Shown here: positions 1 to 8,788 of the stretch, one piece after another | Numbering within the stretch: the stretch's first letter is position 1 | Layout of the letters: every line of letters begins with the position of its first letter | From: Pelagihabitans sp963760375 | Lineage (GTDB): Bacteria > Bacteroidota > Bacteroidia > Flavobacteriales > Flavobacteriaceae | DNA length: 64,000 nucleotides | NCBI GenBank assembly: GCA_963760375.1 | Contig: CAVXCS010000007.1 | Location: 186,001 to 250,000, forward strand | Direction of reading: 5' to 3' | Notes under the pieces: model-generated | Told to the model about the DNA's origin: nothing | The model's input: the letters and a program-made list of their open reading frames with translations, nothing else | Database searches by the model: none | Program-made: the position numbers and the translations under genes

Positions 1-1
1 C

Positions 2-481
2 AAGGCGGTCGTAGGCCCAAAATTAAAGGAATTATATGCCCTTCCCCCTTTTCAACAGTTCTTGCAAGTGCTGCATATTTTCGAGATATTGTCTGAAAGC
101 CAAGAGTTTGTTTTGTTGCATGAACAGCCGGTATTCAATACATACAACAAAAAACAACAAGAAAGGTTGCAAAGGGTCTATGCCCATATCGATGAACACT
201 ACGAACGCAAAATTGAGGTCGGGGAAGTCGCTTCGCTCTGCAACATGGGAAAGGAAGCTTTTTGCCGATACTTTAAAAAAGCGACGGGGAGCACTTTTGT
301 CGGTTTCCTGAACCAATATCGGATCAGTCAGGCAAAAAGGTTACTTTTGATGGGGCAGCACATCGGTGAAACCGGTTATGATTGCGGGTTCGAAAGTCTG
401 TCGTACTTTAACCGTACCTTTAAAAAAGTGACCGGTGAAAATCCGTCTACCTTTATAAAAAAACATAAAATCATAGGATGA
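2..481 (+). CDS. AraC-family transcriptional regulator, C-terminal part (5' end outside window)
   Basis: The reading frame is open from the first bases of the window, so this is the end of a longer gene. The last ~100 residues form the AraC/XylS DNA-binding domain: a first helix-turn-helix (around VASLCNMGKEAFCRYFKKATG) and a second one ending in GFESLSYFNRTFKKVTGENP, the classic AraC signature. The missing N-terminus would be the sensor (usually cupin-type) domain. The stop lies one base before the ATG of the secreted glycosidase, so the two are probably co-transcribed and the regulator may control carbohydrate use. The ligand cannot be inferred. Confidence 0.9.
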   Translation, partial: KAVVGPKLKELYALPPFQQFLQVLHIFEILSESQEFVLLHEQPVFNTYNKKQQERLQRVYAHIDEHYERKIEVGEVASLCNMGKEAFCRYFKKATGSTFVGFLNQYRISQAKRLLLMGQHIGETGYDCGFESLSYFNRTFKKVTGENPSTFIKKHKIIG

Positions 482-482
482 A

Positions 483-1571
483 ATGAATAGGCATCATTTT
501 TCTTTGCACCCGATACCCTTGATTTTTATGATGGCCTTTGTCGAGCTTCTTTTCGCCCAAACCACGGTTTCGATCATGGGCGACCAATTCAGAATCAATG
601 GGGAGCCGACCTATAAGGGCCGCACTTGGAACGGACATCGAATAGAGGGCCTGCTCTTCAATTCGAGAATGGTACAGGGTATTTTTGATGACTTGAACCC
701 GGAGACCCGGGAGCGGTTCCAATATGCTGACACCGGAATTTGGGATGCGGAACGCAATACCGACGAATTCATTTCGGCCATGAAGTCGTGGCACGAACAT
801 GGCCTGCTTGCCTTTACGTTGAACCTACAAGGTGGTAGTCCGATGGGCTATGGCAATGCGGGTTGGATCAATTCAACCTTCGATGAAAAAGGCGAGTTGA
901 GGCCGAAGTACCTATCAAGGCTCGACAGGATATTGAAACAAGCCGATACCCTTGGCATGGTCGTGATATTGGGATACTTTTATTTTGGCCAAGACCAACA
1001 TTTGGAAAATGAGGCAGCCGTGATCCGCGCTGTCGACAACATCACGCATTGGCTGCTCGAAAAAGACTATCGAAACATTCTTGTGGAAGTGAACAATGAA
1101 TGCGATATCGAGTACGATCATGAAATTCTACAGCCCGAAAGGGTACATGAACTCATAGAGAGGGTACAAAAAATAAAAAAGAATGGTTTTGGCCTGCTCG
1201 CCGGCACCAGTTACGGTGGCGGCCGAATACCCAAACCCAATGTGGTACGCCAATCCGATTTTATATTGCTCCACGGCAACGGGGTAAAGGATCCGAGCAA
1301 GATACGTGAGATGGTGACGATGACGAGAGCCGTTTCGGGTTATGAAAGTCAGCCCATAGTGTTCAACGAAGACGATCATTACGATTTCGAAAATGCCGAG
1401 AACAACCTGGTGTCTGCCGTCAAGACCTATGCCTCATGGGGCTATTTCGACTTCAGACGGAAGGGCGAGGGTTTTGAAAACGGATTCCAAAGTGTTCCCG
1501 TAGATTGGGGCATCACTTCGAAAAGGAAGCGGGATTTCTTTGACCTGGTGAAAATGATCACAGCACATTAA
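483..1571 (+). CDS. Secreted glycoside hydrolase-like protein, TIM-barrel (clan GH-A style)
   Basis: A 362-residue protein with an N-terminal signal peptide ending near LLFAQ (residue ~26). The sequence looks like a (beta/alpha)8 glycosidase. ILVEVNNECD places Asn205-Glu206 where clan GH-A enzymes carry the acid/base after strand 4, and PIVFNEDDH places Glu296 as a candidate nucleophile on strand 7. I cannot assign a GH family number or a substrate. It starts one base after the AraC-type regulator, suggesting a regulator-enzyme pair. There is no SusC/SusD pair or other CAZyme in this window, although the upstream side is cut off. It is likely exported to the periplasm; no lipobox is visible. 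Confidence 0.65.
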   Translation: MNRHHFSLHPIPLIFMMAFVELLFAQTTVSIMGDQFRINGEPTYKGRTWNGHRIEGLLFNSRMVQGIFDDLNPETRERFQYADTGIWDAERNTDEFISAMKSWHEHGLLAFTLNLQGGSPMGYGNAGWINSTFDEKGELRPKYLSRLDRILKQADTLGMVVILGYFYFGQDQHLENEAAVIRAVDNITHWLLEKDYRNILVEVNNECDIEYDHEILQPERVHELIERVQKIKKNGFGLLAGTSYGGGRIPKPNVVRQSDFILLHGNGVKDPSKIREMVTMTRAVSGYESQPIVFNEDDHYDFENAENNLVSAVKTYASWGYFDFRRKGEGFENGFQSVPVDWGITSKRKRDFFDLVKMITAH

Positions 1572-1573
1572 AA

Positions 1574-1618
1574 AACCGCCCCAAATATCCCAATGGCCGT
1601 CGGGACTTCAGGGCGGTT
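1574..1618. terminator. Weak stem-loop between convergent genes
   Basis: The arms AACCGCCC (1574-1581) and GGGCGGTT (1611-1618) are exactly complementary with a 29-nt loop. The element lies just after the glycosidase stop and before the convergent lipoprotein gene. The flanks are A-rich on the left and CCTAAC on the right, so it fits a terminator for the minus strand better than for the plus strand. The long loop keeps confidence low. Confidence 0.4.
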
Positions 1619-1714
1619 CCTAACTAAATAACCAACCAAAATATGTTTGTTTCGACTGCGATCTATGGTGACTGCGGTCTCAAAATTTCATTCTTAATCG
1701 AGATTTCAAGAATA

Positions 1715-2626
1715 CTAAAGTGCTCTTGAGCGCTTTACCTTCATTACCGGACGAACCGTTTTCGTCCTTTTTTTGTCTACTGTGCCTTTTCCCGATTTCA
1801 AATACTGTTGGTAACCCCTTCCCCTAAACTCGTAAACCGAACCACTGGCAACATGATATAACTCGATGGTCACATCATTAATAACGTACAGTTCAAAGTA
1901 ATCATTGCCCAGAAAGTCGTAGGCCAATGTTAAAGTTTTGAGCGTTTCATCGTTTTCTGTGTCATACACCTGATAATCTCCGACGAAATCCCATTGCAGG
2001 GCACCCGTGGCGGTACCCACTTCGTCTACCGACGATCGAAAATAGGAGGGCAAGAACTGCAGATAATTCTCCCGATCAAAGTCGTTCAGCGCACCCCCAT
2101 CACTGGCATATACCTTTTCCCATACCTCGTATTCCTGCAAAAAATAGTCGATATTGTCATAAAAGACGAGGTCGTAGTCGAAATTGTTGCGTTGAAAACC
2201 TTTTAAATAATAGGAGGTATTCGATCGGCCATCGTAGAGTTCTATGGTATTCCCATTGACCGCAAAGACCTCCAACAACCACAGTCCATCGAGATCATGG
2301 TCGATTTCTACCGTTCCCCTCAAGGTGTTGTAATATCCTACAGCAATGCCCAAACCGTTTCCCGTTTTGCCGATGCCCGCCAAATTATTGTTGGCGAATA
2401 AGGTGCCATTGTTAAAGGAAATGGTAAAGGCGCGCTGTAAAAATGGCACCTCTCCGTTGCCTTCGGTAGCATTGATATCGACATACCAGAGGTCATAGGA
2501 TTGCAAAACCCTGTCTGTGTTAAAGGCCGATTCCATGATATACTCCTCTTCCACGATCACTTCGGTGTAACAGGAAGTCATCAAGCTACCCACCAATAAA
2601 ATTCCGAATAGTAGTTTTGCCTTCAT
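1715..2626 (-). CDS. Flavobacterial lipoprotein of unknown function
   Basis: A 303-residue exported lipoprotein. I start at the internal ATG (2626), giving MKAKLLFGILLVGSLMTSC: charged N-terminus, hydrophobic core and lipobox LMTSC with Cys19 as the lipidation site. An in-frame start 13 codons upstream would spoil the signal peptide. The mature part is rich in aromatic and acidic residues with recurring 'Y-D-F-x-Y-D-L' type beta-strand segments and no catalytic motif that I recognise. From memory, homologues in flavobacterial genomes are often labelled nicotinic acid mononucleotide adenylyltransferase. I see no HxGH nucleotidylyltransferase motif here, so I do not use that name. It is probably anchored in the outer or inner membrane. 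Confidence 0.75.
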   Translation of the reverse strand: MKAKLLFGILLVGSLMTSCYTEVIVEEEYIMESAFNTDRVLQSYDLWYVDINATEGNGEVPFLQRAFTISFNNGTLFANNNLAGIGKTGNGLGIAVGYYNTLRGTVEIDHDLDGLWLLEVFAVNGNTIELYDGRSNTSYYLKGFQRNNFDYDLVFYDNIDYFLQEYEVWEKVYASDGGALNDFDRENYLQFLPSYFRSSVDEVGTATGALQWDFVGDYQVYDTENDETLKTLTLAYDFLGNDYFELYVINDVTIELYHVASGSVYEFRGRGYQQYLKSGKGTVDKKRTKTVRPVMKVKRSRAL

Positions 2627-2723
2627 AATGCTAGGGTTTAAGGTTTTGATATAATAAACAAGCACCGTGCCATTTATTTAATATTCTGATTGTCAATTAT
2701 TTATAATCAATATTTTAATTGTG

Positions 2724-2731
2724 TATTTTTG
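2724..2731 (+). promoter_or_regulatory. Candidate -7 element upstream of gpsA
   Basis: TATTTTTG is a full match to the Bacteroidota -7 consensus TAnnTTTG, 36 nt before the gpsA start codon. I found no TTG at the expected 17-23 nt spacing, so this rests on the -7 element alone. Confidence 0.35.
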
Positions 2732-2767
2732 GCGCATAATCTAAAAGGGAGATAATCCCATTCGGAA

Positions 2768-3772
2768 ATGATGCGTAAGAAACCAAAATTCGCGGTGCTC
2801 GGAGGCGGGAGCTGGGCAACGGCCCTGGTAAAAATGTTGTTGGTAAACCAAGACAGAGTGGGCTGGTACATGCGGAATTCCGATGCGATCGGGTTCATTA
2901 AGATTCAGAAACACAATCCCAATTATTTGACTTCGGTGACCTTTGATACCGATAAGTTGGAACTGACTGATGATATCAACAGTGCGGTGAGCGGTGCCGA
3001 CATCTTGATCTTTGCCATCCCCTCCGCTTTCCTGCAAAGTGAACTGCAAAACCTCTCCGTTTCCCTCAAAGACAAAATCATATTTTCCGCCATTAAGGGC
3101 ATTGTCCCGGAATCGGGCCTGATCGTGGGGGAGCACTTTCACGATAAATATGATATCCCATTCGACCAGATCGGGGTCATCACGGGTCCTTGCCATGCCG
3201 AAGAAGTGGCTTTGGAGCGCTTATCCTATCTCACCATTGCTTGTGCAAACCATAAAAATGCGGCCTTGGTGGCCAATAACCTGAGCTGCGATTACATCAA
3301 GACCAAGATTACCAAGGATATCATCGGAACGGAATATGCGGCCATGTTGAAGAACATCTATGCCATAGCCGCCGGTATTTCCCATGGCCTGGGTTATGGC
3401 GATAATTTTCAGAGCGTGCTGATGAGCAATGCCATTCGTGAAATGAAGCGGTATACCAAACGAATCCATAAAATAGATCGGAACATCAACGACTCCGCTT
3501 ATCTCGGTGACCTATTGGTGACAGGCTATTCTATCTTTAGTCGAAACAGGATGTTCGGCAATATGATCGGCAAGGGGTATACCGTGAAGAGTGCCCAAAT
3601 GGAAATGCGAATGATCGCTGAAGGCTATTATGCGACCAAAAGTGCCTATGAGCTGAAATCGAATTTCAGCAAGAAGGTGAGGACCCCCATTATCGATGCG
3701 GTGTACGAAGTACTGTATGAAGGCAAAAATGCAAAAAAGGTATTTGCCGATCTCACCGATAAACTGGATTGA
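2768..3772 (+). CDS. gpsA: NAD(P)H-dependent glycerol-3-phosphate dehydrogenase
   Basis: A cytoplasmic enzyme reducing dihydroxyacetone phosphate to sn-glycerol 3-phosphate for phospholipid synthesis. At 334 residues it has normal family length. The N-terminal Rossmann motif is GGGSWATALV (residues ~12-21). The second half has GTEYAAMLKNIYAIAAG, containing the catalytic lysine region, followed by the C-terminal helical domain. The ATG is doubled (2768 and 2771) and either could serve. It is convergent with glpD, 19 bases away, so synthesis and oxidation of the same metabolite are encoded tail to tail. Confidence 0.93.
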   Translation: MMRKKPKFAVLGGGSWATALVKMLLVNQDRVGWYMRNSDAIGFIKIQKHNPNYLTSVTFDTDKLELTDDINSAVSGADILIFAIPSAFLQSELQNLSVSLKDKIIFSAIKGIVPESGLIVGEHFHDKYDIPFDQIGVITGPCHAEEVALERLSYLTIACANHKNAALVANNLSCDYIKTKITKDIIGTEYAAMLKNIYAIAAGISHGLGYGDNFQSVLMSNAIREMKRYTKRIHKIDRNINDSAYLGDLLVTGYSIFSRNRMFGNMIGKGYTVKSAQMEMRMIAEGYYATKSAYELKSNFSKKVRTPIIDAVYEVLYEGKNAKKVFADLTDKLD

Positions 3773-3791
3773 TGATTTCTTGCACCTGTAT

Positions 3792-5459
3792 TTAAACCCT
3801 TTGTAACGTAAAATTGGAATGGGTGTCCAACTCACTCTGCAGCGCTTCGCGCCAATTCATGACCTGGGCCTCATCTGCCTTAAAAATACTTTTGAATTCT
3901 TCCAGAACGGGTTCCATCAGTTGGCGCATGCCATCGATGTCGAAGTATAGCCTTCCCGTTCTCCGAATGAAGAAGTCCATCGGGTTCTGCACCATTTCAT
4001 AATCGATCCCGAATCGAAGTTCGGCCTTGGCCATCCGCACCGCTTTGTCTTTCTCGTCGAGGCCGGAATAGTTTTCAAGGATGGTCTCCGTTTGCTTTCC
4101 ATAATTGGTGACCAGAAACCAGGCATCGTATTCGGAAAAACCTTCGGGTTTGATGCGATCATGGATTTGCGCAATATATTTCTTGACGTTTTTGAATTTT
4201 TTAAAGTCTTCGTTCCCGCATAAGGGAATCTTATCCGTGGTGCATTCTTTCAGTTCCCTGCTATATTCCTCCTCCATTTTTTTGGCGATCCTGTCTACCA
4301 CCCTTTCGGCCATTTTTCGATATCCCGTGAGCTTCCCGCCCGCGATGCTGATCAGGCCGGTCTCGGAGGTGAAGATCTCATCCTTGCGCGACAGTTCGGA
4401 AGCCGACTTGCCTTCCTCATGGATCAGTGGCCTTAGGCCGGCCCAAGAGGAAATGATATCCTTCAATTCCAAATTGATGCTGGGAAACATATTGTTGACC
4501 GCAGAGATCAAGTAAATGGCATCGGCGATATCGGTGTGCACCTCATCTTTGTTGTCGTTGTAGTTGGTATCGGTGGTTCCGACATAGGTGATTTTGCCCC
4601 TGGGAATGGCGAACATCATCCTACCATCGGGCACGTCGAAATAAACCGATTGTTTCACCGGCAGTTTTTTATAAGGAAACACCAAGTGCACCCCTTTGGT
4701 AAGGTGCAGGCGTTTTCCCTTTTTGGAATGGTTCACACTCCTCAGCTCATCGACCCAAGGGCCGGCGGCACTGATGACATATTTACATTTAATGTTGATC
4801 GATTTTTCCGATATGCCATCCTTCACCTTTACTCCCACGATCTTTTGTTCATCGTACACAAAATCCTCTACAGTGGCGTAGTTCAAGGCGACCGCCCCGT
4901 ACCGAAGGCTCGTTTTGATGTTTTCAATGGTCAAACGTGCATCGTCGGTTCGGTATTCGGCATAGTAGCCGGCGCCGTTCAAGATCTTTTTGGGCAACAG
5001 GGGTTCCAGTTTCATGGCTTCCTTCTTGGTCAGCATCTTGCGTTTGTCATCGCCGGTGACCTGGGCCAGAATGTCGTATACTTTGAGTCCGATAGAGGTC
5101 AACCACTTACCATAGGAGCCATTTTCAATCAATGGAAGGAGCATTTTTTCGGGCAGGACCAAATGAGGGGCTACCTGATGTACAATGGCTCTTTCGGAGC
5201 CCACTTCCTTGACCAACCAAAAATCGAATTGTTTCAAATAGCGCAAGCCGCCATGAATCAATTTGGTCGACTTGCTGCTGGTGCCCGAGGCGAAATCGCC
5301 TTTCTCCACCAAGGCAACCTTAAGGCCACGCGAGGCGGCATCCAAAGCAATGCCCCCGCCTGTGATCCCGCCACCGATAACGACCAGATCGAACTCTTCC
5401 TTCACCAGTTTGGCGATGGTTTTGGTCCTTTCCAAGTTAGAGAATTTGATGTTTTTCAT
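3792..5459 (-). CDS. glpD: FAD-dependent glycerol-3-phosphate dehydrogenase
   Basis: A membrane-associated flavoprotein oxidising glycerol 3-phosphate to dihydroxyacetone phosphate and passing electrons to quinone. At 555 residues it is a usual aerobic GlpD length. The FAD dinucleotide-binding motif VVIGGGITGGGIALDAASRG lies at ~26-45, followed by the DAO-family segment with SSKSTKLIHGGLRYL. The C-terminal domain (from ~390) matches the GlpD cap. It lies downstream of glpK on the same strand (109-base gap), so the order glpK-glpD is probably one glycerol-catabolic operon. A glpF facilitator is not present in the window. Confidence 0.95.
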   Translation of the reverse strand: MKNIKFSNLERTKTIAKLVKEEFDLVVIGGGITGGGIALDAASRGLKVALVEKGDFASGTSSKSTKLIHGGLRYLKQFDFWLVKEVGSERAIVHQVAPHLVLPEKMLLPLIENGSYGKWLTSIGLKVYDILAQVTGDDKRKMLTKKEAMKLEPLLPKKILNGAGYYAEYRTDDARLTIENIKTSLRYGAVALNYATVEDFVYDEQKIVGVKVKDGISEKSINIKCKYVISAAGPWVDELRSVNHSKKGKRLHLTKGVHLVFPYKKLPVKQSVYFDVPDGRMMFAIPRGKITYVGTTDTNYNDNKDEVHTDIADAIYLISAVNNMFPSINLELKDIISSWAGLRPLIHEEGKSASELSRKDEIFTSETGLISIAGGKLTGYRKMAERVVDRIAKKMEEEYSRELKECTTDKIPLCGNEDFKKFKNVKKYIAQIHDRIKPEGFSEYDAWFLVTNYGKQTETILENYSGLDEKDKAVRMAKAELRFGIDYEMVQNPMDFFIRRTGRLYFDIDGMRQLMEPVLEEFKSIFKADEAQVMNWREALQSELDTHSNFTLQRV

Positions 5460-5568
5460 AGCTTATTTCTGTATTGCAATTTTACATATTTCCCACGGCC
5501 CAAGAAAACCAGAGTTTGAACCGGTTCGGCATTGGGTTTCCCCATAAAAAGTGGGCTTCGATGAAACA

Positions 5569-7056
5569 TCAATCTTTTGTCCACCCTTTGGTGCGTTCCA
5601 CGGCTTTCCGCCAATTATTATAGAGGCGTTTGCGTTTTACCCTGTCGAAGGTGGGTTTAAAAATTTTGTCTATGGGCCGGTTTTGGTCGATATCGCCTTG
5701 TTTCCACAAACCGACTTGGATTCCAGCCAAAAATGCGGCGCCCATGGCGGTCGACTCAATGACCTTGGGCCTATGCACTTCGGTATCCAGTATATCGGCC
5801 TGAAACTGCATAAGGTAATTGTTGGCACAAGCACCGCCATCGACCCTGAGGCTTTTGAGCTCGAGGCCCGAATCTTCTTCCATGGCCTTCAGGATGTCCT
5901 TGGTCTGGTACGCCAAGGATTCCAGGGTCGCTTTTGCCAAATGCGCCTTCCCGGTATCCCTGGTAAGGCCAAAGATGGCCCCACGGGCATACATGTCCCA
6001 ATAAGGGGCTCCCAATCCTGCAAAGGCGGGCACGACATAAACGTCACTCTCTCCTTTGACGGAATTCGCCAGGGCTTCGGTCTCCTTGGCATCCTTGATC
6101 AATTCCAGTCCGTCGCGAAGCCATTGAATGGCCGCTCCCGCGATAAAAATACTGCCTTCAAAAGCATAGTTCACTTTTCCATTGAGGCCATAGGCGATGG
6201 TAGTGAGCAGCCCATTTTTCGAAAATTGGGGCTTTTCACCTGTGTTCATCAGCATAAAGCAACCTGTACCATAGGTGTTCTTTGCCGTTCCTTTTTTGAA
6301 ACAGCCCTGCCCGAAGAGCGCTGCCTGCTGATCACCAGCGATACCGGCAATGGGAATGCTGACGCCATCGATCAAAAAGTCCCCAAAATGGTGTGCAGAC
6401 GGGGCCACCTCCGGCAACATGATTTTTGGTATGCCCAGGGCTTTTAGCATCTTGTCGTCCCACTTCAGATTTACGATATCGTAGATCATGGTACGGGATG
6501 CATTTGTGTAATCGGTGACATGGTTTTTTCGGTTGGTCATGTTCCATACCAACCAGGAATCTATGGTACCCACCAGCAGGTCTCCTTTCTCCGCTTTCTT
6601 TTTGGCGCCTTTCACATGGTCCAAGATCCATTTCACCTTGGTCCCCGAAAAATAGGAATCGATGACCAGGCCCGTCGTTTTTCGCACATGCTTCGACAAG
6701 CCGCTGTTCTTCAATTCTTCACAAATATCGGCGGTACGTTTATCCTGCCAAACGATGGCATTGTAAATGGGCTCCCCGCTACTTTTCTCCCATACCACGG
6801 TGGTTTCACGTTGGTTCGTAATTCCAATGCCCTTGATATCGGCAGGGTTGACCTTGTTTTCTTTGATCAATTGTTTCAGCACCCCAAGCTGGGACTCCAA
6901 TATTTCTTTAGGGTCGTGTTCTACCCAGCCCGGTTTGGGAAAAAACTGTTTAAATTCTTTCTGCACCATCCCTTCGATGGTTCCTTTTTGGTTCACCAGC
7001 AGGGCACGGGAACTCGTAGTGCCCTGATCTAAGGCAATGATATAACTTTTGGACAT
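5569..7056 (-). CDS. glpK: Glycerol kinase
   Basis: A cytoplasmic FGGY-family kinase phosphorylating glycerol to glycerol 3-phosphate. At 495 residues it is typical. The phosphate-binding motif DQGTTSSRALLV is near the N-terminus, GITNQRETTVVW near residue 80 and GGACANNYLMQFQADIL near the C-terminal FGGY region. It precedes glpD on the same strand. Its upstream region holds a well-spaced promoter (7075-7104) with an inverted repeat between the two promoter elements, suggesting repressor control. Confidence 0.96.
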   Translation of the reverse strand: MSKSYIIALDQGTTSSRALLVNQKGTIEGMVQKEFKQFFPKPGWVEHDPKEILESQLGVLKQLIKENKVNPADIKGIGITNQRETTVVWEKSSGEPIYNAIVWQDKRTADICEELKNSGLSKHVRKTTGLVIDSYFSGTKVKWILDHVKGAKKKAEKGDLLVGTIDSWLVWNMTNRKNHVTDYTNASRTMIYDIVNLKWDDKMLKALGIPKIMLPEVAPSAHHFGDFLIDGVSIPIAGIAGDQQAALFGQGCFKKGTAKNTYGTGCFMLMNTGEKPQFSKNGLLTTIAYGLNGKVNYAFEGSIFIAGAAIQWLRDGLELIKDAKETEALANSVKGESDVYVVPAFAGLGAPYWDMYARGAIFGLTRDTGKAHLAKATLESLAYQTKDILKAMEEDSGLELKSLRVDGGACANNYLMQFQADILDTEVHRPKVIESTAMGAAFLAGIQVGLWKQGDIDQNRPIDKIFKPTFDRVKRKRLYNNWRKAVERTKGWTKD

Positions 7057-7074
7057 GTGATGGAGGTTAATGCA

Positions 7075-7104
7075 CTAAGATAAGCGAATATAATTCGAAT
7101 ACAA
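7075..7104 (-). promoter_or_regulatory. glpK promoter with embedded inverted repeat (possible operator)
   Basis: On the minus strand, TTG (7104-7102), a 19-nt spacer and TATCTTAG (7082-7075; 7 of 8 to TAnnTTTG) form a Bacteroidota-type promoter ending 18 nt before the glpK ATG. Within the spacer, 7085-7097 reads CGAAT-ATA-ATTCG, a perfect 5-bp-arm inverted repeat. A protein bound there would block the sigma factor. The operator role is inference. Confidence 0.55.
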
Positions 7105-7245
7105 AAGAACCTTTGGAGCACCTTCGCAATGCTGACCCAAACTTGATATTTTGGCCGCGGATAAGGTGTTTTTTTTACAAAAAGGGGAGCGTATCGCCTT
7201 GCCCTTGGATTCCAAGCCCATCCAGGAAAGGGCATGGGAACAGCT

Positions 7246-7554
7246 TCATCGATCAAAACCGTACTCCCGCTCTACCAGACAAATGCGAACTTTGTACCAT
7301 TGGTACCAGTCCGAGATGCCCTTTTGTTGGGCGAACAAGTGATCGGCATTGGCCTTCCAATCGGCTATGGCGGCAAGGCTTTCCCAATAGCTGACAGTAA
7401 TGCCCACTTCGCTTCTGGCGCTTTCAACCCCTAAAAATCCAGGTTGTTCACTGGCCAATGCGTCCATTCTCTGGGCCATTTCGGAATAACCATGGTCACC
7501 TTCGGTACGTGTGGAGGTAAAAATCACCGCATAATAGGGCTTCCCCATTTTCAT
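7246..7554 (-). CDS. Antibiotic biosynthesis monooxygenase (ABM) domain protein
   Basis: A 102-residue single-domain protein with the dimeric ferredoxin-like ABM fold pattern: YYAVIFTSTRTEGDHGY, then QPGFLGVESAR, then GITVSYWESLAAIADWK, then a C-terminal WYKVRICLVER strand. The family includes heme-degrading and quinol-type monooxygenases, but many members have no known substrate and none can be assigned here. It follows the 118-residue gene on the same strand by 67 bases and may share its transcript. A second ATG two codons in (7548) is possible. Confidence 0.8.
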   Translation of the reverse strand: MKMGKPYYAVIFTSTRTEGDHGYSEMAQRMDALASEQPGFLGVESARSEVGITVSYWESLAAIADWKANADHLFAQQKGISDWYQWYKVRICLVEREYGFDR

Positions 7555-7621
7555 CCGTTACGATTATCAATTTGTATTTCAATCCAAGCAAACCCTTTGG
7601 GCAACATCGGGGTATTCCCTC

Positions 7622-7978
7622 TCAAATGAGATATTCCTTGTCCAAAAAATAGCCCACAATGGCTTCTTTCATCAATACCGACTGTTCTCCCGCCTTCAGG
7701 GTGGGCAGTTCTTCTTTGATGGTATAATGGGGCCAACCTTCTTCGTCGAAATAATCGAACTCATAATAGCCATAGGGCTCCAGCAACCTGCAGATGGCAA
7801 TATGCATCAGATTGAGCTTTTCGTCTTTCTTGTATTTCTTATGGTACTGTCCCAGTTCCTGCACCCCCACCAAATAGATGATGGCATCCAATTCGAGGGG
7901 ATCGCCGTCTGAAAATTGGGCTGAGAGTTTATCTACCAGTACTTCCCATCGCTCCTTTAATTGCAGGTCTCTTGACAT
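7622..7978 (-). CDS. Conserved hypothetical protein, small and acidic
   Basis: A 118-residue soluble protein without signal peptide or membrane segment. The middle has DAIIYLVGVQELGQYHKKYKKDEKLNLMHIAICRLLEPYGYYEF and the end GWPHYTIKEELPTL, with many aromatic and acidic residues. I do not recognise a named domain. Normal codon use and the tidy arrangement (divergent from the CvpA gene, with its own -7 element) make it a real gene. No function is proposed. Confidence 0.75.
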   Translation of the reverse strand: MSRDLQLKERWEVLVDKLSAQFSDGDPLELDAIIYLVGVQELGQYHKKYKKDEKLNLMHIAICRLLEPYGYYEFDYFDEEGWPHYTIKEELPTLKAGEQSVLMKEAIVGYFLDKEYLI

Positions 7979-8020
7979 GTTCTTTTCATTGGCTGCCTAT
8001 GATCAAAGGCAGAAGATGGA

Positions 8021-8054
8021 CAAAGGTACAAATCAAAATGTTACATTTGTTCAA
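8021..8054 (-). promoter_or_regulatory. Promoter of the 118-residue gene, overlapping a divergent -7 element
   Basis: On the minus strand, TTG (8054-8052), a 23-nt spacer and TACCTTTG (8028-8021; perfect TAnnTTTG) precede the gene starting at 7978. On the plus strand, TACATTTG at 8042-8049 is also a perfect -7 element, 15 nt before the CvpA start at 8065. The two promoters would overlap back to back. Confidence 0.45.
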
Positions 8055-8064
8055 ACACTATCGC

Positions 8065-8571
8065 ATGGGTTTTTTGGATATCGTTTTTGGGCTTTTGATG
8101 CTATGGGGTCTGTGGAAAGGCCTTAAAAACGGACTCCTTTTGGAAATTGCCGCCATTATCGCCCTGATTGCGGGACTTTATGGGGCCATTCACTTTTCAT
8201 ATATCACGGGAGAATACCTGTCCAGGAATTTTGATTGGAATGAACAGCATATGAACCTTGCGGCCTTCATTATTACCTTCATTATCATCGTACTGGCCGT
8301 TCATTTGGCAGGCAAATTGTTGACCAAAATTGCCGACCTGGCCCTATTGGGCTTTGTGAATAAATTGGCAGGTGGGGTATTCGGGGTTTTGAAAGTAGCG
8401 GTGATCCTCGGTGCTCTTTTGATCTTTATTGACCACATGCATTATTCGCTTGGGGTTATCACGGAAGAAACCAAAGCGAAATCAATATTCTACAATCCCC
8501 TAAAGGATATCGGGTCGTTGGTGTTCAACAAAGTCCTGAAGAAGCAAGACTCCGACAGCGAGGCGCTTTGA
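8065..8571 (+). CDS. CvpA-family inner-membrane protein
   Basis: A 168-residue membrane protein with four hydrophobic segments (MGFLDIVFGLLMLWG; IAAIIALIAGLYGAI; AAFIITFIIIVLAVHLAG; GVFGVLKVAVILGALLIF), the CvpA/colicin V production fold. I chose the ATG at 8065 because it gives the canonical LDIV start and because a perfect -7 element (8042-8049) would place the transcription start after the alternative ATG at 8038. The C-terminus is short and charged. The family is linked to envelope homeostasis; the exact role is unknown. Confidence 0.85.
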   Translation: MGFLDIVFGLLMLWGLWKGLKNGLLLEIAAIIALIAGLYGAIHFSYITGEYLSRNFDWNEQHMNLAAFIITFIIIVLAVHLAGKLLTKIADLALLGFVNKLAGGVFGVLKVAVILGALLIFIDHMHYSLGVITEETKAKSIFYNPLKDIGSLVFNKVLKKQDSDSEAL

Positions 8572-8788
8572 CCTATTTTGATGCCTAAATAGAACACGGA
8601 GCCGGTTCCCGAAAATCCTGAAAAAATGCCGTTTATCGAAAAGATTGCCTTTTTCGTAGAGGATGTCTCTATTTTCTTTAACATTACAAGGTTGAAATCT
8701 CCCCTTCAACCAAGATTTTTTAGTACCCCCTTTTCTTCCTTACCTACTGGCAGGCATACCTACTTATACTTACAATTTAGAACATTGT

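Noticed and set aside
4536..5519. 327-codon plus-strand frame opposite glpD
   Set aside because: Exact shadow of the glpD reading frame; glpD has complete family motifs.
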